A DNA stretch of 43,720 bases from the NCBI GenBank assembly GCA_946478765.1, contig CAMLDH010000002.1, forward strand, positions 1 through 43,720. Direction: 5' to 3'. Source of the DNA: an uncultured Oxalobacteraceae bacterium (GTDB taxonomy: Bacteria; Pseudomonadota; Gammaproteobacteria; Burkholderiales; Burkholderiaceae). The first letter of the stretch is position 1; each line of letters begins with the position of its first letter. The notes under the pieces were generated by a model. It searched no databases. It was given only the letters and a program-made list of their open reading frames with translations, and was not told the origin of the DNA. Positions 9,177 through 17,500 of this stretch are shown here, in pieces. The position numbers were made by a program, and so were the translations under genes.

Positions 9177-9295
9177 AACTGACGTTACGCAGCGCATGGT
9201 TTTGGCTGCTTTTTGCGACTGCCCTTCGTAACAGAAAAGAGTCGGACCATGCTTCACCATGGGGTAGTGCGTAACATCAGTGCGTAAGGTCAGTT
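9177..9295. repeat. MITE-like inverted repeat remnant
   Basis: The left end AACTGACGTTACGCA (9177-9191) is matched in inverse orientation by TGCGTAAGGTCAGTT (9281-9295), 14 of 15 positions. A second inverted copy, TGCGTAACATCAGT (9268-9281), stands directly inside the right end. GCATGGT/ACCATGC pair further in. The size and ends suggest a small non-autonomous element or the scar of one; no transposase is inside and no target duplication was recognised. Confidence 0.5.
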
Positions 9296-9366
9296 ATTTA
9301 CAAAAAATAGTGCCTATAACCAATAGTGTCCATAACCGTTTTGAAATGCTGGTTACGTAAAAATGG

Positions 9367-9393
9367 AAAAACCCCGCTCTTGCGGGGTTTTTT
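9367..9393 (+). terminator. rho-independent terminator
   Basis: The stem CCCCGC/GCGGGG has a TCTT loop, preceded by A-rich and followed by T-rich sequence (six T). It lies about 205 bases after the dioxygenase stop and may end that transcript. The A-tract on the other side allows weak function in reverse. Confidence 0.85.
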
Positions 9394-9627
9394 GTTGTAC
9401 TCGAGAATAATTCTCGCATTCCTGATTGGCTGGATTATGATTCCTTAATTAACGTTAAGAAATTTTGTAGTGAACTTTCCTTTTTGAATTGTTAAATTTG
9501 TTAAAATTGCATATTTGCAATATGGCTGTTCAATAATTCGCATGCCACTTGAGCGTTCCGGGAGGGAAAGAGCGCGCGCCTGTCCCGCTTTTTCGCGTTC
9601 TGGTTAGCGACACTGCGCAAGTTAGGG

Positions 9628-11400
9628 ATGGACCGTGTCATGCCGGACGTGTGCATAAACCAAAAACAAGCTCTTACCATGTTTCCCGAACGTAGTGAAC
9701 CGCTTAGTGCGATAGCACATATCCGATTGATCAGCCTCATGGAGGCTGCGGGTGATGCTGTTTTCCAACTGAATAAAAAGGGGGAAATCCTCTACGCCAG
9801 CAAGCGCGCAACCGACATGCTCGGTTGCAGCGAAAGCCTGGCAGGATTACCGCTTTCCGAGTTGATTTCGCTGGTGGATCGTCTCGCCATTACGGTCGCA
9901 TTGAATCAGGCGGTCGAGTCGCACAAGCCGGTCCGGGTCAATGTGCGGATGAATACGCACGCTTCAATCCTGTGGTTTGAATTGCAGTTGACCGCCTATC
10001 TGACCGAGCAGGGCGACCAGGAATTACTCGCCGTGGGCCGCGATATCTCCAGTCAGCACGCGACCGAAGAGCGTCTGCGCCACATGGCGACCCACGATGC
10101 GCTGACCGGTTTGCCCAACCGTTCCTTGCTGTCCGATCGTATCCGCATGGCCATCGCGCAAGCGCGGCGCACCGGGAAGGGGTTCGCGATCATTGCGTTG
10201 GATCTCGATGGCTTTAAAAAAGTCAACGATGCACTCGGCCACCCGGTCGGCGATGCGTTGCTGCGCGTGGCAGGCGAGCGCTTGCGCGAAGCCTTGCGCG
10301 ATGTCGATACGCTGGCCCGGGTGGGCGGCGATGAATTTGTGGCCGTGTTGCCGGGAGCGGTGGACGAAGCGGAGATCCAGTTGATCGCACGTCGCTTGAT
10401 ATCGGCAATGCAGTTGCCTTTCGATATCCATGGTCATACCTTGTACGTCGGCACTTCGGTCGGCGGCGCGATTTACCCCGAACATGGCGACAGTGAAGTG
10501 AAATTGCTGGCGCATGCGGATACCGCGATGTACCGCGCAAAAGAGACGGGCAAGGCACGCTGCGTCCTTTACGATCATCAGAAATTCAATCTGCCGGGGC
10601 ATGATGTGTCGATGGAAGCGGCCATGTTCGAGGGCGTCAGGAACGGCGAATTTTTGCTGCATTATCAACCGATCGTGGATGCGCGTACGCGTCAGATCAA
10701 GGGGTTCGAGGCCTTGATGCGGTGGGTGCGGCCGGAACTGGGCGCAGTGTCGCCGGTTCAATTCATCCCGATGGCCGAAAACAATGGCTTGATCAATTTG
10801 CTGGGCGCATGGGCGCTGAAGGCGGCATGCGTGCAAATCAAGCGTTTTGAAGAAGCCGCAGGACGGCAACTCTATGTGTCGGTCAACGTCAGTCCGCGTC
10901 AGTTTCGCAATGATCAATTCCTTGAGGTGATGGATGACGCGATCAAATTATCCGGGCTGCATGGACAGCAATTGCTGCTGGAAATTACCGAAGGCATTTT
11001 GATGTCCGATCCGGAACATGCCGAGGCATTACTGACGGCAATTACGGCGCGCAATGTGCGGATCGCGATTGACGATTTCGGTACCGGCTATTCGTCGCTG
11101 GCCTACCTGAAGCGCTTTCCTATCGCTGCCTTGAAAATCGATCGCGCCTTCATCAAGGATTTGCCCTCATCGATCAAGGATGCGGCGATCTGCAATGTCG
11201 TGCTGAGCCTGGCCAAGCATTTGAGTTTGGACACAGTGGCTGAAGGCGTTGAAAATGAACGGCAATTAGCGTTTCTGGCAACGCAAGGCTGCACCTTGAT
11301 CCAGGGTTTCCATACCGGAAAACCTTTATTGCCGGAGGCCGCGATTGAAATATTGAAAGCAGACACTTTGCTATCGGTGTCGTCTTTGCTTACTCACTAA
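9628..11400 (+). CDS. PAS-GGDEF-EAL cyclic-di-GMP signalling protein
   Basis: The 590-residue protein has a PAS domain (about residues 30-145), a GGDEF diguanylate cyclase domain with intact GGDEF at 233-237, and an EAL phosphodiesterase domain with EAL at 361-363 and the DDFGTGYSS metal motif at 482-490. Both catalytic signatures are complete, so it could make or break cyclic-di-GMP; which dominates cannot be read from sequence. No membrane span or signal peptide is evident, so it is probably cytosolic and senses through PAS. ATG 9628 is used; ATG 9679 (MFPERSEPL) is an alternative, and neither has a strong ribosome site. The HDOD gene follows after 11 bases. Confidence 0.93.
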   Translation: MDRVMPDVCINQKQALTMFPERSEPLSAIAHIRLISLMEAAGDAVFQLNKKGEILYASKRATDMLGCSESLAGLPLSELISLVDRLAITVALNQAVESHKPVRVNVRMNTHASILWFELQLTAYLTEQGDQELLAVGRDISSQHATEERLRHMATHDALTGLPNRSLLSDRIRMAIAQARRTGKGFAIIALDLDGFKKVNDALGHPVGDALLRVAGERLREALRDVDTLARVGGDEFVAVLPGAVDEAEIQLIARRLISAMQLPFDIHGHTLYVGTSVGGAIYPEHGDSEVKLLAHADTAMYRAKETGKARCVLYDHQKFNLPGHDVSMEAAMFEGVRNGEFLLHYQPIVDARTRQIKGFEALMRWVRPELGAVSPVQFIPMAENNGLINLLGAWALKAACVQIKRFEEAAGRQLYVSVNVSPRQFRNDQFLEVMDDAIKLSGLHGQQLLLEITEGILMSDPEHAEALLTAITARNVRIAIDDFGTGYSSLAYLKRFPIAALKIDRAFIKDLPSSIKDAAICNVVLSLAKHLSLDTVAEGVENERQLAFLATQGCTLIQGFHTGKPLLPEAAIEILKADTLLSVSSLLTH

Positions 11401-11411
11401 GAATCGGGTCA

Positions 11412-12908
11412 ATGAGCACAATTGCCGCCCCCTCAGGCCTGCCCAAGAAAACGCTGGATTTGCTTTGGACGCGCATGCGCCAGCGCGGCGATCTGCCGGG
11501 ATTTTCCAAAGTCATCAATGCCATCCTGGGTGCAATGCGCGGCGAAGATGATCAGGAATTCAATATGACGAAAACCGTGTTGGCAGACCCGGCATTGACG
11601 CAAAAAGTGTTGCGGCTGGCGAATAGTCCGATGTATGCGGTATTCGGGACAATCAATACCGTGTCGAAAGCGGTCATTGTGTTGGGGACCGACGCGATCG
11701 GGCATCTGGCACTGGGCTTGAAATTGATCGACGGGCTGTCAGCTGCGTCGGCGGACTCCATTAGTACCCGCAATGAAATGGAAAAGGCATTGCTCGCCGG
11801 CCATATCGCACGTCACATTGCGGCGTCCGCCAGCACTCGGGATGCCGAAGAAGCGGTCGTGTGTTCGATGCTGCATTCGCTGGGCCGCATGATGGTGATC
11901 TTCTATTTGTCGGATCGTTGGCAGCAGGTGCAGGCCCACTGTACCGAGGCAGGTCTGGATGAGGCGCAAGCAGCGCGCGAAATATTGGGGCTTGGGTTCG
12001 ACGAGGTCGGAGGCTTGATCGCGCAGCAATGGGGGCTGCCGCCATCGCTTGTCAATACCTTGCAAGACATTTCGCCGAAATCGACGGCCGAACCGCTGAA
12101 CCATGCAGACTGGCTTGCCGCCGTCTCCACCATGTCGTCGCGTTGCGCCGACATCTTGCACCAAGGAGTTGCGGTCGATTCCACGCCAGTGTCGACCGTC
12201 GCGGACAGCTATGCTGAAATGCTCGGCCTGGACGTCTCCCAGGTACGCGCAGCGGTCAGCAGCGCGTGGGCCACGGCGGAGGAGGATGCCGTGTTCGCGC
12301 GGCCGGCGAAGTCGTCCGACGCGATGCGGAGCGCAGCGTCGCCGGCCGGCAAGCCCTGGAATGCCGCGCAGATATTGGCGAGCGGCGTGGCCGATATGCA
12401 TAGCGCGTCGATCAACCTCAATTCTGCGCAATTGATGACGATGGCGCTGGAGATTATCTATAAGGGCCTGGGTTTGAGCCGCGCGATTGCATTTGTGCGC
12501 AGCCATGAAGAATCCCAATACGTGGCCCGAATGTGTTTCGGCGATAGTGCGCAAGAACTGATGCCGCGCTTGCTATTTAGCGACGCGTATCAACCGGACG
12601 TGTTTCATGCGGCACTGGCGAACGACAAGATGATCTTTGTCGAGAATGCGCATGAACAGGCGTTCCTGAACAAGCTGCCGCGCTGGTGGAAAGAATCGCT
12701 GCTGAGCGCGCGCGGCTTCGTGGTGTTGCCGTTGACGATCAATCGGCAACCGGTGGGCTTCATTTATGGCGATTGGGATCAGAGTATGCAGACAATCAAA
12801 ATCGAACCGCCGGAAATTCCGCCTTTGAAAGAGTTGCGTGCCCTCGTTGCACAAGCGGTGGAGCATCGGCGTCGAAACGATAGTGCTGCCGGCCGGACTG
12901 CGCTTTAA
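11412..12908 (+). CDS. HDOD-domain signalling protein with C-terminal GAF-like region
   Basis: The 498-residue protein has an HDOD domain at about residues 25-220, with features such as LADPALTQKVLRLANSP and the helix around SMLHSLGRMMVIFYL. The C-terminal third (about 325-480) looks like a GAF-type sensor (FVVLPLTINRQPVGFIYGDW). HDOD domains resemble HD phosphohydrolases without the full metal site and usually act in protein-protein signalling. The start lies 11 bases after the GGDEF-EAL stop, so the two are almost surely co-transcribed and probably work in one circuit. The ligand and partner are unknown. Confidence 0.88.
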   Translation: MSTIAAPSGLPKKTLDLLWTRMRQRGDLPGFSKVINAILGAMRGEDDQEFNMTKTVLADPALTQKVLRLANSPMYAVFGTINTVSKAVIVLGTDAIGHLALGLKLIDGLSAASADSISTRNEMEKALLAGHIARHIAASASTRDAEEAVVCSMLHSLGRMMVIFYLSDRWQQVQAHCTEAGLDEAQAAREILGLGFDEVGGLIAQQWGLPPSLVNTLQDISPKSTAEPLNHADWLAAVSTMSSRCADILHQGVAVDSTPVSTVADSYAEMLGLDVSQVRAAVSSAWATAEEDAVFARPAKSSDAMRSAASPAGKPWNAAQILASGVADMHSASINLNSAQLMTMALEIIYKGLGLSRAIAFVRSHEESQYVARMCFGDSAQELMPRLLFSDAYQPDVFHAALANDKMIFVENAHEQAFLNKLPRWWKESLLSARGFVVLPLTINRQPVGFIYGDWDQSMQTIKIEPPEIPPLKELRALVAQAVEHRRRNDSAAGRTAL

Positions 12909-12949
12909 AAAGCAATCTCCGAAAGAGGCATCTTCGAGGAGGCTTCCGA

Positions 12950-13312
12950 TCAGGAGTGTTTCTCCTTGGGGATCTGTTCTTCATGCCTGATGAAGATGCG
13001 CCCCAGCGTCCAAAAAGCGAAGCCGGACACCAGCAATCCGCAGATAAAGGCATTCAAAGTGGCTGCCATGTCATCCGCATATCTCCAGGCCCATGGCGAA
13101 ATCATCAGCCCGATACCCAGTACGGCATCGCCCCAATCTTCTATCTGGCTCGGTAGCACCATGTCTTCCATCGCGAGCAGAATCACATACACGCCCACGA
13201 TCATCGCACTCCACGCCGCAGCCTGAGGAAGATTCAGTATCCAGGGGGAGAGACATAGCCAGATGCCGACCACAATTTCCACTCTGTCCTGCCATCGGTT
13301 CAAGCTGTCCAT
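12950..13312 (-). CDS. SPW-repeat membrane protein
   Basis: The 120-residue protein has four predicted spans and two Ser-Pro-Trp motifs, LSPWILN near residue 21 and ISPWAWRY near residue 71, each after a hydrophobic helix. This is the layout of the SPW family (Pfam PF03779). The function of the family is not known. It converges on the HDOD gene, and its upstream side carries the long palindrome at 13343, which sits between it and the transposase gene. Confidence 0.85.
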   Translation of the reverse strand: MDSLNRWQDRVEIVVGIWLCLSPWILNLPQAAAWSAMIVGVYVILLAMEDMVLPSQIEDWGDAVLGIGLMISPWAWRYADDMAATLNAFICGLLVSGFAFWTLGRIFIRHEEQIPKEKHS

Positions 13313-13342
13313 GACTGCTTCCTTTCTGAAAACAACCGTAGC

Positions 13343-13504
13343 TAAGTACCCATGCAGAATAAATTGTGAGTGTCTGCGGCACTGGCCGGCGCGCTGCGGT
13401 GTTGGCCTCCCCTAGCAGTGCTCGCACTGCGTCGGGTCGGCCGCCTTGCATCGCATCCGGCCAGCACCGCATCCATCTCACAATTTATTCTGCATGGGTA
13501 CTTA
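13343..13504. repeat. 162-bp palindromic element beside the RAYT gene
   Basis: Perfect 28-bp inverted arms (13343-13370 and 13477-13504; inner part GCAGAATAAATTGTGAG) enclose a GC-rich interior that continues to pair: TGCGG-CACTGGCCGG on the left with the right face GGCCAGCACCGCA, and a central stem GCAGTG/CACTGC. It can form one long hairpin. Core blocks are shared with 6295-6442. It separates the SPW gene from the divergent transposase gene, which starts 110 bases further on. Confidence 0.82.
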
Positions 13505-13549
13505 ATTTCAGTATAGAGAGCAAGGAAAAAGTTGCAAGATATCCATTTT

Positions 13550-13570
13550 AAATTGGGGGCAGAGTGAAAT
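13550..13570. repeat. RAYT-flanking motif, left copy
   Basis: The sequence AAATTGGGGGCAGAGTGAAA lies 45 bases before the transposase start. It is the inverse counterpart of the two motifs on the other side of the gene. GGGG-CAGAGT-AATT motifs flanking genes of this transposase family are common in proteobacteria as I recall them. Confidence 0.65.
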
Positions 13571-13614
13571 CTATTTGCTAAACTTCTCGCATTCGACAGT
13601 GCCCTCATTCTCTT

Positions 13615-14346
13615 ATGGCCCGCCTTCCGCGCCTCATCATTCCCCATCAGCCACATCATGTGATTCAGCGCGGCAATGATCGACAGTTGATTTTCCGTGA
13701 CGCTGACGATCATGTTGCCTTTTTGAATTGGTTGCGAGAGGCGGCCAAAAGCTTCAAGGTGGCGATTCACGCGTATGTGCTCATGCCCAACCATCTTCAT
13801 TTGCTGGTGTCGCCATCCGATGCGTCCGGCCTGGGCCGCATGATGCAATGGATCGGCCGCCATTACGTGCCGTATTTCAATCATAAGTACCAGCGCATGG
13901 GCACTTTGTGGCAAGGGCGCTACAAGGCGACGGTGATCGATTCCGAGCAATATTTCATGATGTGCAGCCGCTATATCGAGCTCAATCCTGTGCGTGCCGG
14001 TATCGCTTCCGATCCGGCCGATTATCCCTGGTCGAGCTATAGGCACCATGTCGGTATCAAGCCGGATGCATGGATTACCGATCATGCGCTGTATTGGGCT
14101 TTGGGAAATACGCCGTTCGATCGCGAAGCGGCGTATCGGGCTTTGGTCGATCTGGGTCTGGGTGAGCAGGAGATTGCGACGCTGAGCCAGGCGACATTGA
14201 AAGGGTGGGCGCTGGGTTCCGAGAAATTCAAGGCCCGCTTGGAGCGGCAAGCCAATCGGCGCGTCAGCCCGGCAAAAAGAGGGCGTCCGGCTAAAGAAAA
14301 AGCAGAAAAACCGCTGCGGGCGACATTGCCGAAAGTGTCGGGGTAA
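13615..14346 (+). CDS. rayT: REP-associated tyrosine transposase (RAYT, Y1/HUH family)
   Basis: The 243-residue protein starts MARLPRLIIPHQPHHVIQRG. The HUH motif is visible as NHLHLL (His60, His62), and the likely nucleophile is Tyr120 in RYIELNPVRAG. GTLWQGRYKA and YPWSSY are further family marks. RAYTs are IS200/IS605-like single-strand transposases kept as single-copy genes; related enzymes cut REP hairpins. The C-terminus (about 205-243) is basic and may bind DNA. A long palindrome lies 110 bases upstream and related short motifs bracket the gene. No accessory gene is present, and no frameshift or truncation is seen. Confidence 0.93.
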   Translation: MARLPRLIIPHQPHHVIQRGNDRQLIFRDADDHVAFLNWLREAAKSFKVAIHAYVLMPNHLHLLVSPSDASGLGRMMQWIGRHYVPYFNHKYQRMGTLWQGRYKATVIDSEQYFMMCSRYIELNPVRAGIASDPADYPWSSYRHHVGIKPDAWITDHALYWALGNTPFDREAAYRALVDLGLGEQEIATLSQATLKGWALGSEKFKARLERQANRRVSPAKRGRPAKEKAEKPLRATLPKVSG

Positions 14347-14385
14347 GTCCGTCTGGAATAGCGCAAGCTGTTGAATGTACGCATG

Positions 14386-14406
14386 AATTCACTCTGTCCC
14401 CAATTT
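14386..14406. repeat. RAYT-flanking motif, right copy 1
   Basis: AATTCACTCTGTCCCCAATT, 40 bases after the transposase stop, is an inverted and nearly exact match to the left copy at 13550-13570. Confidence 0.65.
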
Positions 14407-14433
14407 AATTTTTTGGAATTATGCGATTATTTA

Positions 14434-14453
14434 AATTGACTCTGACCCCATTT
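14434..14453. repeat. RAYT-flanking motif, right copy 2
   Basis: AATTGACTCTGACCCCATTT is a second version in the same orientation as right copy 1, 28 bases further on. It ends eight bases before the putative -35 of gltB. Confidence 0.6.
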
Positions 14454-14460
14454 ATTTGGA

Positions 14461-14489
14461 TTGAATTATCTGTTGCGCTGCACTATTCT
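14461..14489 (+). promoter_or_regulatory. putative gltB promoter
   Basis: TTGAAT (14461-14466) and TATTCT (14484-14489) are separated by 17 bases, 37 bases before the chosen gltB start. The match to sigma-70 consensus is fair only. Confidence 0.4.
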
Positions 14490-14525
14490 TCATATTCAAT
14501 ACCACCCCAGTAGCGGAGAATGCAT

Positions 14526-17500
14526 ATGCACGCGCAAGGTTTGTACGACCCATCCAATGAACATGATGCCTGCGGCGTCGGTTTCATCGCCCATATCAAA
14601 GGCAAAAAAAGCCACTCGATCGTCGAGCAGGGTTTGCTGATTCTGAAAAACCTCGATCATCGGGGCGCGGTCGGCGCCGACAAGTTGATGGGTGATGGCG
14701 CGGGGATCCTGCTTCAAATTCCGGATCAATATTTCCGCGAAGAGATGGCCAAGCAAGGCGTGATGTTGCCGCCGCCGGGCGAATACGGCGTCGGCATGGT
14801 GTTCTTGCCGAAAGAGAGCGCGTCGCGTATCGCCTGCGAACAGGAAATCGAGCGCGCCGTGCTGGCGGAAAATCAGGTCATTCTCGGCTGGCGCGATGTG
14901 CCGGTCGATATCGACATGCCGATGTCGCCGACGGTGCGCGATAAAGAACCGGTCATTCGCCAGATCTTCATCGGTCGCGGTCAGGATGTGATCGTCACCG
15001 ATGCGCTCGAGCGCAAGCTATACGTGATCCGCAAATCATCCGGCCATGCAATCCAGGCCTTGAATCTGTTGCACGGCAAGGAATTCTTCGTGCCGTCGAT
15101 GTCGGCGCGCACGATCGTGTACAAGGGCTTGCTGTTGGCGGACCAGGTCGGCGTGTATTACAAGGATTTGCAGGATGCGCGCTGCGTATCGGCCCTGGCG
15201 CTGGTGCATCAACGCTTCTCCACCAATACCTTCCCGGAATGGCCGCTGGCCCATCCGTATCGCCTGATCGCGCACAACGGTGAAATCAACACCGTCAAAG
15301 GCAACTTCAACTGGATGCGCGCGCGCGAAGGCGTGATGAAATCCGCCGTGCTGGGCGACGATCTGCGCAAGCTGTTCCCGCTGATTTACGAAGGCCAGTC
15401 CGATACCGCGTGCTTTGACAATGCCTTGGAATTGCTGTTGATGGCAGGCTATCCGATTGCGCAAGCGATGATGATGATGATTCCGGAAGCGTGGGAAAAC
15501 CATGCGCTGATGGATGACAACCGGCGCGCATTCTATGAATACCACGCCGCGATGATGGAGCCGTGGGACGGCCCGGCCGCAATGGCATTTACCGACGGCC
15601 GCCATATCGGCGGCACGCTCGACCGCAACGGCTTGCGTCCGGCGCGTTATATCGTCACCGACGACGATCTGGTCGTGATGGCATCGGAATCGGGCGTGCT
15701 GCCGATCCCGGAATCGAAGATCATCCAGAAATGGCGCCTGCAACCGGGCAAGATGTTCCTGATCGATCTCGATGCCGGCCGCATCATCGGCGACAAGGAA
15801 TTGAAGGACACTTACGCGAATGCCAAACCGTACAAGCAATGGATCGAATCGGTGCGCATCCGGCTGGCCGACCTCAAGGCCGAACCGGTCGAAGCCCAAT
15901 CCGAGGTCGCGCTGCTCGATCGCCAGCAGGCATTCGGTTATACGCAGGAAGACATCAAGTTCTTGATGTCACCGATGGCGGTTGCCGCCGAAGAAGCGAT
16001 CGGCTCCATGGGCAACGATTCGCCGCTGGCGGTGATGTCGAACAAGAACAAGACGCTGTACAACTACTTCAAGCAATTATTTGCGCAAGTGACCAATCCG
16101 CCGATCGATCCGATACGCGAAGCGATGGTGATGTCACTGGTGTCCTTCATTGGCCCGAAGCCGAACCTGCTCGACACCAACAACATCAACCCGCCGATGC
16201 GTCTCGAAGTGTCGCAGCCGGTGCTCGATTACGCCGATATCGCGAAATTGCGCAATATCAGCGCGCACACCGGCGGCAAGTTCAAGTCGCATGAATTGAA
16301 TATCTGCTACCCGGTGGCATGGGGCAAGGACGGCATCGAAGCGCGCCTGGCATCGCTGTGCGCGAAAGCAGTCGATGCGGTCAAATCCGGCCACAACATC
16401 CTGATCATCTCGGACCGCAAGGCCGACAGCAATCAGGTCGCGATTCCGGCGCTGCTGGCAACTTCGGCGATTCACCTGCATCTGGTCAGCAAGGGTTTGC
16501 GCACGTCGGCCGGCCTGGTGGTCGAAACCGGTTCGGCGCGGGAGACGCATCATTTCGCGCTGCTCGCCGGCTATGGCGCGGAAGCAATCCACCCGTACCT
16601 CGCGATGGATACCCTGGCCGTGATGGCGCATGGCTTGAGCGGTGATCTGTCGCCTGAAAAAGCGATCTACAACTTCCAGAAAGCGATCGGCAAGGGCTTG
16701 CTGAAAGTTATGTCGAAGATGGGCATCTCGACTTACATGTCGTATTGCGGCGCGCAGATTTTCGAAGCGATCGGCTTGAACAAGGCGCTGACCGACAAAT
16801 ACTTCAAGGGCACTGCATCCAACGTCGAAGGCATCGGCGTGTTCGAGGTGGCGGAAGAGGCGTTGCGCCTGCACAAGCTCGCGTTCGGCAACGATCCGGT
16901 GCTGGCGCACGCATTGGATGCCGGCGGCGAGTACGCCTATCGTGTGCGCGGCGAAGAACATATGTGGACGCCGGATGCGATTGCGAAATTGCAGCATTCG
17001 ACCCGCTCCAACAACTTCAATACCTACAAGGAATACGCGCAGATCATCAACGATCAATCCAAGCGTCACATGACCTTGCGCGGCCTGTTCGAATTCAAGC
17101 TCGATCCATCGAACGCGATTGCAATCGATGAAGTCGAGCCGGCAAAGGAAATCGTCAAGCGCTTCGCGACCGGCGCGATGTCGCTCGGCTCGATTTCGAC
17201 CGAAGCGCACGCGACGCTCGCGATCGCGATGAACCGCATCGGCGGCAAATCGAATACCGGCGAAGGCGGCGAGGATGAAAACCGCTATCGTCAGGAATTG
17301 AAAGGCATCCCGATCAAGAAGGGCGAGACGCTCGCGTCCGTGATCGGCAAGGACCGCGTTGCGGTCGATATCCCGCTGTTGGCGGGCGATTCGCTGCGCT
17401 CCAAGATCAAACAAGTCGCATCGGGTCGCTTCGGGGTGACCGCCGAATACCTGACGTCCGCCGATCAAATCCAGATCAAGATGGCGCAGGGCGCCAAGCC

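Larger units (their letters stand above)
9163..9627. other. Gene-free, repeat-rich interval between dioxygenase and GGDEF-EAL genes
   Basis: No credible gene lies in these 465 bases. In order they hold: a 119-bp inverted-repeat unit (9177-9295); two adjacent 16-bp direct repeats (9306-9321 and 9322-9337, 14 of 16 identical, AATAGTG..); an intrinsic terminator (9367-9393); the dyad CGAGAATAATTCTCG (9402-9416); a TTAACGTTAA palindrome (9449-9458); and AT-rich sequence probably carrying the promoter of the next gene. Confidence 0.7.
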
